In this document: positions 25,710 to 36,300 of the stretch, piece after piece
Layout of the letters: each line of letters opens with the position of its first letter
Numbering within the stretch: position 1 is the first letter of the stretch
Origin: Novosphingobium sp.
GTDB taxonomy: Bacteria; Pseudomonadota; Alphaproteobacteria; Sphingomonadales; Sphingomonadaceae
NCBI RefSeq assembly: GCF_039595395.1
Contig: NZ_JBCNLP010000006.1
Coordinates: 935,001-999,000, forward strand
Reading direction: 5' to 3'
Length of the DNA: 64,000 nucleotides
The notes under the pieces: generated by a model
Databases searched by the model: none
Seen by the model: the letters and a program-made list of their open reading frames with translations, nothing else
Told to the model about the DNA's origin: nothing
Program-made: the position numbers and the translations under genes

Positions 25710-27181
25710 ATCCTGTCCATCCAGTCGCAAGGCGTTGCCGCAAGATCGGCGCCGGGCGTAGCGCCGCGCGCATCGAATGTCATATGGCTGCGGCCCGGCG
25801 CATAGGCGGGCCATGCCGGTTTGCCCGCAACTGCGGGTTTCCCGCTCTGGGCAAATGCCAGCCAGTAATCCTGCAGGGTGATGGCGGGGCCAAAGCTCTT
25901 GTTCTCCATCACATAGCCGATCTCGGCGGCATGGAAGCTGCGCCCGCCATCGGGCGCCAGATCGAATTCATAGCGCCAGACCGGCCATCCCAACCCGGAC
26001 AGCAGGTCGGACAGCCTGCCGGCGGGGCAGCGGAACAGAATGTCCGTGGCGATACGCAGATCGCGATCGCCCAGCCTTGGGTCTGCCGCGGGATCGGGCG
26101 CGTCGAGGCGGTAGAAGGCGCGGGCCTTGTCGGTCTGGGCGCCAAAGGCATCGTCCACATCGGCATCGCGATGGGGGCGTCCACCGGGCAGGCCGAATTC
26201 GGCACGGTTCGATCCGATGATGACCGGGCGCGCGGGCGCCTCCTGCAGCAGAGCGCGGGGATCGCGGGGCAGGACGGCGCCATCGATGGTGGCGCGCAGC
26301 CAGAGGAAATCGTCATGCTGCAGGGCCGGATCATGCAGCGCCTTGTCGGCCTCCAGCAGGGCATGAGCCGATGCGGCGCGCAAGGGGGCGATGCCGCCGC
26401 CGGTCCCCAGCACGGCGTCAAGCTGGTCGCCAAGGCGCAGGGCCTGATCGAGCGGGCGCCAGGTCAGGCCGAAGGAGGGGGTTCCGCTTTCCAGAATAGC
26501 GCGGATGAACAGGCCTTTGGTCTCCGGTGCGGCCAGCAGCAGGCCAACATCCTGCGCTCCTGCCGATTCCCCGAAGATGGTGACATTGGCCGGATCGCCG
26601 CCAAAGCGCGCGATGTTGGCCTGCACCCAGCGCAGGGCCGCGATCTGGTCCATCAACCCGTAATTGCCGGTATGGCCGCCCTGCTCGGCGGCCAAAGCGC
26701 GATGCGGCAGATTGCCCAGCAGGCCGAGCCGGTACTGCACCGCCACCAGCACCACACCGCGCCGCACCAGCGAGGCCCGCACCGTCTCGCCCGCCGAGCC
26801 CGCCCGGTTGCTGCCGCCGTGTATCCACACCATCACCGGCCGTTTCCCGGCCAGAGCGGGGGTGGCGACATCCAGCGTCAGGCAATCCTCGCTGGCGCGC
26901 ACATAGTCGGCGTGGTTCCAGCCATAGTCGTTTTGCAGGCAGGAGGGGCCGGGCCGGGCGGCATCGCGCTGGCCCTGCCATGGCACCACCGGGGCAGGCG
27001 GGCGCCAGCGCAGATCGCCCAGCGGCGGGGCGGCAAAGGGGATGGCGCGGAACAGCAGCGTGCCGTGATCATCCACGGTGCCCGCGATGGTGCCACCTGT
27101 CACAGCCGCTGTGGGCGGCGCGGCCTGTGCCGCCCCCGCCCACAACATGGTCGCTGCCAGCAGGGCCGTGGCGCGTTTCAT
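25706..27181 (-). CDS. type-B carboxylesterase, exported
   Basis: A 491-residue carboxylesterase/lipase type B family protein with a signal peptide (to AGAAQA, about residue 20). Seen are the N-terminal LRWRPPAPVVPW and EDCLTLDV (disulfide loop region), the oxyanion hole in VWIHGGSNRAGS (about 120), the nucleophile in IFGESAGAQDV (about 205) and the catalytic His in SFHAAEIGYVM (about 420). ATG 27181 overlaps the stop of the GH2 gene by one base (TGATG); the GTG one codon upstream is less likely. Together with the SGNH esterase it suggests an esterified (acetylated or feruloylated) glycan. Exact substrate unknown. Confidence 0.88.
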   Translation of the reverse strand: MKRATALLAATMLWAGAAQAAPPTAAVTGGTIAGTVDDHGTLLFRAIPFAAPPLGDLRWRPPAPVVPWQGQRDAARPGPSCLQNDYGWNHADYVRASEDCLTLDVATPALAGKRPVMVWIHGGSNRAGSAGETVRASLVRRGVVLVAVQYRLGLLGNLPHRALAAEQGGHTGNYGLMDQIAALRWVQANIARFGGDPANVTIFGESAGAQDVGLLLAAPETKGLFIRAILESGTPSFGLTWRPLDQALRLGDQLDAVLGTGGGIAPLRAASAHALLEADKALHDPALQHDDFLWLRATIDGAVLPRDPRALLQEAPARPVIIGSNRAEFGLPGGRPHRDADVDDAFGAQTDKARAFYRLDAPDPAADPRLGDRDLRIATDILFRCPAGRLSDLLSGLGWPVWRYEFDLAPDGGRSFHAAEIGYVMENKSFGPAITLQDYWLAFAQSGKPAVAGKPAWPAYAPGRSHMTFDARGATPGADLAATPCDWMDRI

Positions 27182-30100
27182 CACTGGCCTGCCTCGGCGT
27201 CCGTCACGTTCCAGCCGCGCAGGCTGACGTGCGGGGCGGGGCCGCTGCGGGCGGGATAGCGGATGGTGACCACCTGCGTCTGCCCGCCGAGCAGGGAGAG
27301 ATAATTGTCGCTGTAATAGGCGGGCAGGATGCGTTGCCCCTGCGCGTCGAGCAGCGTCAGCTTGGCGGCCAGCGCCGGGGTGGTGGCGGGGTTGGTCAGC
27401 GTAACGCGCAGCTCCTGCTCCTGCCCGATGGTGACGGGGGCGGCGACGTCCGCCTTCATGGCCACGGCTGGCAGGTCATTGAGCGCGCGATAGCTGCTTT
27501 CATCCTTGCCGCGCCAATAGAGGTTGGAGGACAGGACGTGCCCGCTGCGGTCCGTCAGGCTCTGGCTGACCAGCACCATCGGATGCTGGGCCAGCAGGGC
27601 GCCCAGCGGCAGGGCGGGCAGCAGCGTGTCGCGATTGACCAGAGCATCCAGCCTGTCGCGGCGGGCGAAGAGTTCCTTGCCGTCCAGCCCCAGAATGCGG
27701 GTGGTGGCGGTCAGACCCGGCGCATTGTCGCGCGTGGTGTTGATGACGACCACCTCATTGCCGGGCAGGTTGATCTGCACATGCAGCGGCTCGGCGGCCT
27801 TGGCGATGCCGTAATAGGCGGCATGGGTGTCATAGTCCGAGCTGTAGATCTGCCAGGCGTTGGAGGTCCATGCCGGATGGGTCATCCACAGCAGGCGGCC
27901 CGAATTGCGGGACCAGAGATGGCCCAGAAAGCCCTCGAACATCGCCTTGTGGCCTTCCAGATTCATCATCTGGGCCTTGCGCTCGAAATCCTCGAAGCTG
28001 GTGGCGGGGCCAAAGCGGCGCTCAAGGCTCTGCATAAAGGTTTTGGTGTCGCCATTGCCGGAAAAATGCCAGTCGTGATAGGCCAGCGTATCGCTCAGCG
28101 GCCAGCGGTCGGCGGGCGGCACATAGGCGCTCACCGCCTCACGCGTGGCCAGCGAGGGCGTGCCGGTCTCCACTGAAAAGCCGGTGGCCAGATCGGTGAA
28201 ATAGCCCTCGGGCTGGCGATAATTGTAGGGCCCCGATCCTTGCAGGTTCACCGTGTTCGAGCTGCCGGTGTACCAGCGCGTGCCATCCAGCTTGAAGAGC
28301 AGATCGTCCAGCCCCTCGTTGAGGGTGGGATAGGGCACGCCCTCATTGCGCCCGAACCACACCACGATCGAGGGATGGTTGCGATAGCGCTTCACCACAT
28401 CCTCGGCATTGGCGAGGAACAGCGCGGGGTCTTCGGGCTCGACCTGGAAATTCTGGGTGGACTGCCAGAAGTCGTTGAGCACCATCATGCCGTACTCATC
28501 GGCCAGATCGTAGAATTCAGGCTCGGTGTTGTTGCCCATCCAGTTGCGGATGATGTTGAGATGGGCATCCTTGTGCAGGCGGAAATAGGGCTCCAGCCGG
28601 GCGCGGTCATGGCGCTTCATCGCATCGTCCATGCCCCAGCTTCCGCCGCGCGCGGCGATTTTCACGCCATTGACGCGCAGGGTCAGATGGGGCTCGAGCA
28701 AGGTGTCCTCGGGGCCGAGGTCGCGCACGGCGGGGGATGTCTCGCCCGCTGCGGTCAGGGATTCCACCCAGCCTTTCGGGCTCTGCTTGATCGCCTCATG
28801 GCGGATATCGATCAGCTTTGTGCCGGCCATGCGCCCGTCCGTGGGCTGCACATTCACGCGGCGCAGATGCCCGGCCTTGTCCATCAGCGAGAGATCATAG
28901 GAGACCTCGCGGATGCCGAAACGTGTGGTCGCCGTATCGCTGCCCTGCCCGGCCACGCTGGCCTCCAGATGCAGCGTGTGCAGCGCGGGTTCGCCATAGC
29001 CGTTGGGCCACCAGAGGCGCGGATTCTTCACATGCAGCGCGGCGAAATCCGCCGGGGTGAAGCGGGCCTCGCTCTCTCCCGGAGGGGCGGTGATCTGGCG
29101 GCTGACGCGCACATCGTCGAAGCTGGCGGTGACGGTCACAGTCTGGGGCTGAACGCTGTCATTGTGGAGCGGCACGGCGATGGTGATGTCGGCACTGTCG
29201 ATGCGGGGCAGGGGAAGGTTGGTGATGACCTGCGCATCGCCCAGCCGCACCGGGCCGGTCGCTGCCAACTCCACATCTTGCCACAGGCCGGTGTCGCGGT
29301 CGCGGATGCCGGGGATCCAGTCCCAGCCTTCGGTGGCCACGAAGGTTGGGCCGTCGATGGCGAGCTGGCCGCCGTTCTCGCCTACGCCCGCGCTGATCGA
29401 CTGCTCATGCGGAATGCCGGGATGGGGCGGGGGCGTGACGCGGATGGCGATGGTGTTCTCGCCCGATACGGCGGCAAAGGCGAAGCGGCCGCGCGCGAAG
29501 GCGCCTTTGGTGGTTCCCGCGCGCGCGCCATTGATGAACACCGCGCTGGCATAGTTCACGCCGTTCAGCACCAGCGAGAGCTGCTTGCCCGCAGCCTCCG
29601 GCGGCAGGGTGAAGCTGGTGCGATACCAATAGTCCTGTCGGGCGAGGCTCTCGGGGATCTTGAGGTTGTTCAACCCGTAATAGGGATCGGGATAGACGCC
29701 ACGATCGACCAGCGTCGTCAGCACCGTGCCGGGCACCGTGGCCGGGCGCCATACGCCCGCAGGCTGGCCGGGGCGGGAGAGGGTTTCACCATCCTTTGCC
29801 ACATCAGGCGCGGCGGCCAGTTGCCAGCCATTGATGCGCCAGCGACCTGTGCCAAGGGCCTCCACCGCAGGGCGGGGCGTGACAGGCGTCGCGACCGGGG
29901 CGGTGGTGCCGCCCTTGGCCTGCGGCAGGGTCCATGCGTCCTGCTGGCGCCAGTAGCCGGTGTTGGCCGTCTTCTGGAATTCCCAGCCCACGCCCACATG
30001 CCAGGTCTGGATAAGGTCGAAATCGGGCCGGCGGGAGGCCAGCGCGGCGATGGCGTCGGCGGAAGCGGCGCCGGGTGCAACCTGCGCGGCAGCCAGCGTG

Positions 30101-30627
30101 CCGCCGAAATGCGGCTGGCCGGGAAGAGGCGGGGCGATATGGATCTGCCCCGTGACAGCGGGCACGGGCAGCGAGCCGGAGGTCACCGCTTGGCCATCGA
30201 CATAGAGCTTTGCGCCATCGGGCGAGAGAGTGCCGGCGAGATGAGTCCAGCGCCCGGCGGCCAGTGGAGTGGTGGTGATCAGGCGACTGTCTCTGCCGGT
30301 GATCAGCGCAGGGCGGCCATCGACCAGCGCAAGGCTGCGGGTGACCTGCGCCGGATCGCCCAGCGCGATCAGCGTGACCGTGCCATGTCCAAGCTCTTGC
30401 GGCAGCACCCAGGCGGAGAAGGTGAGGCTGGCTTGCGCCGCGAGCAGAGGGGAGGGGGTAAGATCGCGGTCGATGCCGATGCCGCCCTGCAGGAAGGCAG
30501 CGTTATAGGGGCCGAGCGCTTCCCCTGCGGTGGGGGCTGCCGGGGCGGCGGCTGCATTGAGCGCCAGAACAAGCGCCGACACGGCGACGCAGCCGGTCAG
30601 TCGGCGGCTGAATTTGCGCGAAACCAT
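27181..30627 (-). CDS. glycoside hydrolase family 2 with N-terminal LamG-like domain
   Basis: A 1148-residue secreted enzyme. A signal peptide (to ALNAAAAPA, about 32) is followed by a concanavalin A/LamG-like domain (about 50-210: LTFSAWVLPQELGHG, GRWTHLAGTLSPDG), then the GH2 sugar-binding sandwich (about 270-450), immunoglobulin-like domain and TIM barrel. The acid/base Glu is probably in VVWFGRNEGVPYPT (about 750) and the nucleophile Glu in GFSVETGTPSL (about 805). The overall plan resembles exo-beta-glucosaminidase/mannosidase-like GH2 members, but GH2 covers many activities. It heads the - strand run GH2, carboxylesterase, SGNH, GH97, with overlapping or very close genes. A long in-frame upstream extension to 30717 lacks signal-peptide character, so ATG 30627 is chosen. 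Confidence 0.88.
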   Translation of the reverse strand: MVSRKFSRRLTGCVAVSALVLALNAAAAPAAPTAGEALGPYNAAFLQGGIGIDRDLTPSPLLAAQASLTFSAWVLPQELGHGTVTLIALGDPAQVTRSLALVDGRPALITGRDSRLITTTPLAAGRWTHLAGTLSPDGAKLYVDGQAVTSGSLPVPAVTGQIHIAPPLPGQPHFGGTLAAAQVAPGAASADAIAALASRRPDFDLIQTWHVGVGWEFQKTANTGYWRQQDAWTLPQAKGGTTAPVATPVTPRPAVEALGTGRWRINGWQLAAAPDVAKDGETLSRPGQPAGVWRPATVPGTVLTTLVDRGVYPDPYYGLNNLKIPESLARQDYWYRTSFTLPPEAAGKQLSLVLNGVNYASAVFINGARAGTTKGAFARGRFAFAAVSGENTIAIRVTPPPHPGIPHEQSISAGVGENGGQLAIDGPTFVATEGWDWIPGIRDRDTGLWQDVELAATGPVRLGDAQVITNLPLPRIDSADITIAVPLHNDSVQPQTVTVTASFDDVRVSRQITAPPGESEARFTPADFAALHVKNPRLWWPNGYGEPALHTLHLEASVAGQGSDTATTRFGIREVSYDLSLMDKAGHLRRVNVQPTDGRMAGTKLIDIRHEAIKQSPKGWVESLTAAGETSPAVRDLGPEDTLLEPHLTLRVNGVKIAARGGSWGMDDAMKRHDRARLEPYFRLHKDAHLNIIRNWMGNNTEPEFYDLADEYGMMVLNDFWQSTQNFQVEPEDPALFLANAEDVVKRYRNHPSIVVWFGRNEGVPYPTLNEGLDDLLFKLDGTRWYTGSSNTVNLQGSGPYNYRQPEGYFTDLATGFSVETGTPSLATREAVSAYVPPADRWPLSDTLAYHDWHFSGNGDTKTFMQSLERRFGPATSFEDFERKAQMMNLEGHKAMFEGFLGHLWSRNSGRLLWMTHPAWTSNAWQIYSSDYDTHAAYYGIAKAAEPLHVQINLPGNEVVVINTTRDNAPGLTATTRILGLDGKELFARRDRLDALVNRDTLLPALPLGALLAQHPMVLVSQSLTDRSGHVLSSNLYWRGKDESSYRALNDLPAVAMKADVAAPVTIGQEQELRVTLTNPATTPALAAKLTLLDAQGQRILPAYYSDNYLSLLGGQTQVVTIRYPARSGPAPHVSLRGWNVTDAEAGQ

Positions 30628-30732
30628 AATGCTCTCCCACGGCGCCGGGCCAGAGGCTGCGACGCGATCGTTTCTGTTTTCCCATTCGGGTATGGTGGCA
30701 GGGTGGATGGACTTCATTAATAGGTCAATTTG

Positions 30733-30744
30733 GAATAATTATTC
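30733..30744. promoter_or_regulatory. 12-bp AT-rich perfect palindrome upstream of the GH2 operon
   Basis: GAATAATTATTC is a perfect palindrome 106 bases before the GH2 start in an AT-rich spacer that also contains a TTGACC hexamer on the - strand (30722-30727). It could be an operator or part of the promoter; only one copy was recognised. Confidence 0.3.
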
Positions 30745-30803
30745 GCGGTGTTTTTGCCGAAACTTTGGTTCCAGCTTTCTGTCCGGCGAATGGGCGGTGT
30801 CCT

Positions 30804-31736
30804 TCAGCCATGCCCTGTCACCGGGATCGGCGGCACCGTGAAACCGGGCTTAACGCTTTCCAGAGCATCGAGGGCCAGCGCAATGGGCCCCAGCGGCCCG
30901 GCCTGATCGCCAAGCGCGGGCGGCAGGATAAAGAGCTGGTCGGGCAGAGGGATGTAATCGGCAACGCTGTCGCGGACCATATCCTCGATCATGCCGCGCA
31001 GATGGGGCTGGCCATTGGCGACGCCGCCGCCGATCAGGATGCGGCGTGGGGCGCAACTCATCAACATGGCATGGCACATCTGCGCCAGCGCATGGGCGAC
31101 GCTGGTCCATACCGGGTCCTGCGCGGTGACCTCATGCAGAGGCGTTTGCCCCAGTCGCGCCTTGATGGCAGGCCCGGAGGCCAGCCCTTCGACGCAATCG
31201 CCGTGATAGGGGCAATGGCCCGGCCATGTGTCTCCGGCCAGACGGGGCACGCGAACATGGCCCAGTTCGCAATGGCCCAGCCCGCGCGTGGGCTTGCCAT
31301 TGACGATCAGCCCCACGCCGACACCGGTCCCCACCGTGACATAGGCAAAATCATCCAGCCCTTGTGCGGCGCCCCAGCGCCCTTCGGCAAGGGCGGCGGC
31401 ATTGACGTCCGTGTCGAAATGGCAGGGGACATCGTGCGGGCCAGAGAGGCTGCCCAGCACATCGGCATCGCGCCAGCCGGGTTTGGCGGTTGCGGTGATA
31501 TGGCCGAACTCGCTGCTGTGCGGCGTCAGGCAGAGGGGGCCGAAGGAGCCGATCCCCAGAGCCGAAAAGGGCGTGTTGCGGTCCCAGCGCGCCAGAATGG
31601 CGGACAGGGCCGGCAGAGTGACATCCGGGCTGGTTGTGGGCACGATGGTCTGGTCCAGAATGCGGCGCTGGTCATCGCAGAGCGTGGCCACGCATTTCGT
31701 GCCGCCCAGTTCGATGCCCGCTATGCGGTGTGTCAT
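30804..31736 (-). CDS. ROK family sugar kinase, fructokinase-like
   Basis: A 310-residue ROK kinase. The ATP-phosphate motif is IAGIELGGTKCVATL at the N terminus (Glu where many ROK proteins have Asp, as in other fructokinases), with catalytic Asp in CHFDTDVNAAALAE (about 103), the GTGVGVGLIVNG loop (about 130) and the zinc cluster GHCPYHGDCVEGLASGPA (about 170-188), which is characteristic of bacterial fructokinases. ATG 31736 has GGAG at a good distance; an in-frame ATG at 31751 would add five residues. It follows the halogenase gene after 24 bases. It would phosphorylate a hexose released by the surrounding glycosidases; fructose or mannose are the family's usual substrates. Confidence 0.88.
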   Translation of the reverse strand: MTHRIAGIELGGTKCVATLCDDQRRILDQTIVPTTSPDVTLPALSAILARWDRNTPFSALGIGSFGPLCLTPHSSEFGHITATAKPGWRDADVLGSLSGPHDVPCHFDTDVNAAALAEGRWGAAQGLDDFAYVTVGTGVGVGLIVNGKPTRGLGHCELGHVRVPRLAGDTWPGHCPYHGDCVEGLASGPAIKARLGQTPLHEVTAQDPVWTSVAHALAQMCHAMLMSCAPRRILIGGGVANGQPHLRGMIEDMVRDSVADYIPLPDQLFILPPALGDQAGPLGPIALALDALESVKPGFTVPPIPVTGHG

Positions 31737-31760
31737 TCGCACTATCTCCATGAATGGGTG

Positions 31761-33314
31761 TCAGCCGACGCCTTGCGGCGCGGGCGCGCCGGCAAGCCGG
31801 GCCAGGAAGTCGCGGGCAGGGCGGGCATGGGCCGCGGCGGCCCTGATAGCCTCGCGCATATGGTCCAGCGCCTCGACGACCTGGGCGTCGGTGAAGTGAT
31901 CGGCCAGCGGGTCGTGGGCCGGGGGCAACAGGCCAAAACCGGCATACATGCTGAGCCAGCTGGGATCGAGAAAGGCCTCCCATTCATAGCGCACCAGCTT
32001 GCCGCGTGCCCGCCACAAGGAGAGCTTGTGCGCCAGCTTCTCCGGCAGGGGGGCTGCGCGCATGGCATCCCACAAGGGTTCGCCATGGCGGCGATTGCCG
32101 TGATAATGCAGGATCAGGAAATCGCGGATGCGCTCATATTCCAGCGTGGTGGCGCGGTTGAACTCGCTGGCCAGAGCGGGATCGCAGGCGCGGTCGGGAA
32201 ACAGGTCGATCAGCTTTTCGAGTCCCGTCTGGATCAGCGTGATCGAGGTGGATTCCAGCGGCTCCAGAAAACCTGCCGCCAGTCCGATCCCCACGCAATT
32301 GCCCGCCCAGAAACGCTGCCTGTGCCCCGCACCGAAACGGATGAGGTTGGGCTCGGCCAGAGCCTGCCCTTCCAGATTGCCGCGCAGCGTGGCGGCGGCT
32401 TCATCGTCGCTGATCTGGGTGGAGGCATAGACATAGCCATTACCGATCCGGTTGGTCAGCGGGATGCGCCATTGCCATCCGGCGCGGCGGGCGGTGCTGG
32501 TGGTGTAGGGGCGCTCGAAGGGGCCGGATGCGGCACAGGGAATGGCCACCGCCCGGTCGCAGGGCAGCATGGCGGTCCAGTCCACCCATGGGCTGCCCAA
32601 TGCCTGCCCTAGAAGGAGCGAACGGAAGCCGGTGCAGTCGATGAACAGATCCGCGCTCAGGGCGAGCGCGCCTTGGGTCTCGATCCGCGCGATATGGCCG
32701 GTTTCGCCGTCCAGTTCGACATGGGTGATGATGTCGTCGATCCGCGTGACGCCCTGGCGCTCGGCATGATCGCGCAGCATTGCGGCAAAGCGCGTGGCGT
32801 CGAAATGCACGGCCCAGTCGAACACGGCCAGATCGTTGACCGGATTGTCCACCGGCAGCATGAAAGTGCCGGAACGCGCCATTTCGGTGCACAGGCTGTA
32901 ATCGGCCAGATCGCGACTTTGTCCGGCATGGGCCAGTTTCAGCCAGTATTGATGAAATGGCACCCCGCGCGAGGACAGGCCATAGAGGCCGAAGGGGTGA
33001 AAGAAGCGGCTGCCTTCTCCGGCCCAATCGGCAAAATCAATCCCCAGTTTGGGCGTGCCGCCCGTGGCGCGCAGCACGTCGAAATCATGCAGGCCAATGG
33101 CCTTGAAGAAATCGCGGATGGCCGGGACGGTGGCCTCACCCACACCCACGGTGCCGATCGTGCTGGATTCCAGAACGGTGATGGCAATCCCCGTGCCCTG
33201 AAGGCGCGCTGCCAGATAGGTGGCGGCCATCCAGCCCGCGGTGCCGCCACCGGCGATCAAAATCGACCTTATGGCGCCGGGCGCGGCGGCGTTCGTATCG
33301 CTGGCGCTATGCAT
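31761..33314 (-). CDS. flavin-dependent tryptophan halogenase family protein
   Basis: A 517-residue FAD-dependent halogenase-like protein. The FAD motif SILIAGGGTAGWMAATYL (about 17-34), the catalytic-type Lys in TGGTPKLGIDFADW (about 88), the diagnostic WxWxIP motif in GWQWRIPL (about 282) and the Glu/Ser pair in GFLEPLESTS (about 358) are all present, so it should be able to form hypohalous acid and halogenate. Homologues are widespread beside TonB-dependent receptors of Sphingomonadales, Caulobacterales and Xanthomonas; several purified ones brominate indoles, but the natural substrate is not known. It lies between the receptor (separated by a terminator) and the ROK kinase. Confidence 0.92.
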   Translation of the reverse strand: MHSASDTNAAAPGAIRSILIAGGGTAGWMAATYLAARLQGTGIAITVLESSTIGTVGVGEATVPAIRDFFKAIGLHDFDVLRATGGTPKLGIDFADWAGEGSRFFHPFGLYGLSSRGVPFHQYWLKLAHAGQSRDLADYSLCTEMARSGTFMLPVDNPVNDLAVFDWAVHFDATRFAAMLRDHAERQGVTRIDDIITHVELDGETGHIARIETQGALALSADLFIDCTGFRSLLLGQALGSPWVDWTAMLPCDRAVAIPCAASGPFERPYTTSTARRAGWQWRIPLTNRIGNGYVYASTQISDDEAAATLRGNLEGQALAEPNLIRFGAGHRQRFWAGNCVGIGLAAGFLEPLESTSITLIQTGLEKLIDLFPDRACDPALASEFNRATTLEYERIRDFLILHYHGNRRHGEPLWDAMRAAPLPEKLAHKLSLWRARGKLVRYEWEAFLDPSWLSMYAGFGLLPPAHDPLADHFTDAQVVEALDHMREAIRAAAAHARPARDFLARLAGAPAPQGVG

Positions 33315-33336
33315 CGTCTTGTTGATCCGGAAAAGA

Positions 33337-33359
33337 CGGGCGGCACATGAGGCCGCCCG
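33337..33359 (-). terminator. Rho-independent terminator after the receptor gene
   Basis: On the - strand an 8-bp GC stem (33352-33359 with 33337-33344) with a 7-base loop is followed by GTCTTTTCC (33329-33336). It lies 28-50 bases after the receptor stop and before the halogenase start, and so separates the receptor from the halogenase/kinase pair. Confidence 0.75.
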
Positions 33360-33386
33360 CAGATGAAGGGCAGGTGGAACGCCGGA

Positions 33387-36300
33387 TCAGAACCTGATGC
33401 GGGCTCCTGCCAGGAAGCGGCGTTCGTACAGATTGTTGAAGGCCTTCAGATCGGGCCAGACCAGATAATAGTGCTCGGATTCCTTGGTCAGGTTCGATCC
33501 CTGGGCAAAGATGGTGATCTGCTTGGTCACATCGTAGGAGATCGATGCGTCGATGTAGTTTGTCGGGGCCTGATACAGGGTCAGGCCGGTGATGCCGCCG
33601 TAATCGGACTGTTCGGCACGCTTGGAGCGGTAGTTCCAGGCAATGCGCGCCTGGAAGCCGTACTTCTCATACCAGACGGCGGCATTGATCTGATGCTTGG
33701 AATTGTCGTGGAACGGCTCTTTCGCACCCGACAGGTCGTAATTGCCCGAGGATGAGTCCGAATAGGTGTAGTTGGCGTCCAGACCGAAACCGCCCAGCCA
33801 GCCGGGCAGGAAATCGAAGGCATATTTGCCGCCCAGTTCCAGCCCCTGCAGCGTGCCGCCCTTGCCCTGCACATTCGATGTGATCGGCACCGTGGAGCGG
33901 ACCACCCCGTCGAGGTCGGGAATGTCGTTGCGCATGACGGTCGCGCTCTGGATAAAGCTCTGCACATCGATGCGGAACAGGCCCAGGCTGATCAGATTGG
34001 AACGGCCGAGGTAATATTCCAGCGACAGGTCATAATTGTTCGAACGCCACGGATCGAGCATCGGATTGCCGTTCGAACTGCCCCCGGCGACATGGAACAC
34101 CGGCGGATTGGTGGTGGTGTCGATGGCATAGTTCAAATTCAGGCCGCCGCCCCACTGGTCGAGGTTGAGCAGCGTCATGTTCTTCGAGAAGGCCGCGCGC
34201 AGCTTCAGCTTCTGCGTGATGTCCAGCGCTGCGTTGAAGGCGGGCAGGAAGTCCGTGAAGGAGCGGTCGGTGGTGATGGTTCCGGCATCGACATTGGGCA
34301 GGCCATAGGGCTGCCCCCCGCCCGAGCGGTGCTGGATCACATGCAGGCTGGTGTTGATGATGCGCAGGCCGGCATTGGCATGGAAGGGCATCGAGCCGAT
34401 CTCGCCCGCGTAATTGAGCTGGCCGAAGCCCGACCACTGCTTCAGCCCGACCGAGAAGGTCGCGCCCGGCTGGATGAACTCCTGATTACCGGGATAGAAG
34501 CCGTTCTGGAAGGCCAGCGGATCGCGCATGGCATTGGGGTCGATGGCATAGATCGAACCGACGCCGCCCACCGGCAGGTTGTATTGCTTCACCAGCCCGG
34601 AGACGGTGGGATCGGTGGCCAGGCGCGTCAGGCCCGCCGTCAGATACTGGCCGGTGCTGTTGGTGGCATAGCAGGAGGGATCGTTCATCTGAACGTCGAA
34701 GGCCTTCCACTTGGCATAGCAGCCGGCGGGGTTGGAGGCGCCATTGTTCGCATAGAGCGGCGCGGCCCGGTCGAAGACGGTCTGTGACGTGCCGCGATCG
34801 CTGTAGCGCGCGCCGAATTCGACGTTGAAGCGGTCGTCGAATTCATAGCCGCCGTCCAGACGCAGAACCTTCATATCCGCGTTCGAGCGCTGGTTGCCTT
34901 CCGACGACATGGTCTTGAGGGCATAGGCGCTCTTGTTGCCCAGTTCGCTGGTCAACTGGCCGGGTAGGGTGAAGTTGACGTTCGATCCGGTGTAATCGAC
35001 CGTCGCGGGCAGCGTGTTGTAGGTATAGCCCAGCGGATTGAAGATGCGATTGCCGCCCAGAGAGGCAGGATAGGTGCCGATACCATTGAGCCACTGCGTA
35101 CCATCGGACAGCGAGAACTGGGCGTAGCTGTTGTCCAGCTTGTAATTGGCTTTGCCATAAACGCCGCGCAGCGTCAGCTTCAGCTTGTCACCCTTGTAGC
35201 GCAGTTCCGCATTCAGATTGGTGGAATCCGAAATGGCACGGTTCATTTCGGAATAGCTGTCGAAGTTTTGCAGCGTGTAATTGTACTTCTGCACCGTGTT
35301 GAAGTGCATGCCATTGATGGTGGAGCCCGTGTCGCGGCTGAGGCCGGGCACGAAGTCCGCCGCCTGCCAGTTGACAGCCTGCATCTGGAAGCCGGCGGTG
35401 CCGGTATACTGGTTCTGTTTCGTGTAGAAACCATCGGCCACGAATTGCAACTGGTCGGTCAGATGGGCCTCGAAAGAGGCATTGGCGCCGATGCGCTCGC
35501 GCTCTGTCACGCGGTTCCAGCCGGTGTGGGCCTGCGGCGAGAAGAAGGTGTCGGTGGCCGTGCCGTTGCCGTTCACGTCAATGCCGCCCGGCACGGTGGT
35601 GCCGCGATTGGGATTGTCGAAGCGGAAGCCGCCATAGCCGGTGGCATTGGCCAGGGATTCATCGGCAAGGCGGCCACCATAGTCACGCTCGATGCCCGAA
35701 TAGGAATTGCCCAGATGGTCCTTGGAATAGGAACCGGAAATGAGCAGGCCGACCGTGTCATTATGCCATGAAACAAGGCCGTTGAAATGCGGATCGAACT
35801 TCTTCGTCGAGGATCCCGAAGCACCCTCCATCGAAAAAGCGCCATGCAGGCCCGGCTTCAGATCGAAAGGACGGCGCGTTTTCAGGTCGATGGTGCCGGA
35901 AATACCGGCTGACAACAGCGAGGCGGTCGAGGATTTGATGACGCTGGCGCCGGAAAACAACTGCGAGGGAATATCGGTGAAGCTGGGCTGGACCGAGGTG
36001 ATCGACCCGGCGCCCAAGAAAGCCTCGCCATTCATCAGCGTCACGACCTGCGGCAGGCCGCGCACATTGACCGTGCTGCCTTCGCCGGCGTCGCGGCGGA
36101 TCTGCACGCCCGGAATGCGCTGAAGCGAGTCCGAAATCGTGGCATCGGGCAATTTGCCGATGTCCTGCGCGGAAATGGCATCGACCACATTGGGCGCGTT
36201 GCGCTTCACGCTGATCGCCCGCTCCACCGAGGCACGGATGCCGGTGACGACAATGTCGGCGGCGGAGGGCTGATCCGGCTTGGTGGCGGCAGGCGCATCG

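Noticed and set aside
28240..30720. An 826-codon open frame on the + strand opposite the GH2 gene
   Set aside because: Same antisense effect; low-complexity composition without motifs, whereas the - strand shows clear GH2 catalytic motifs.
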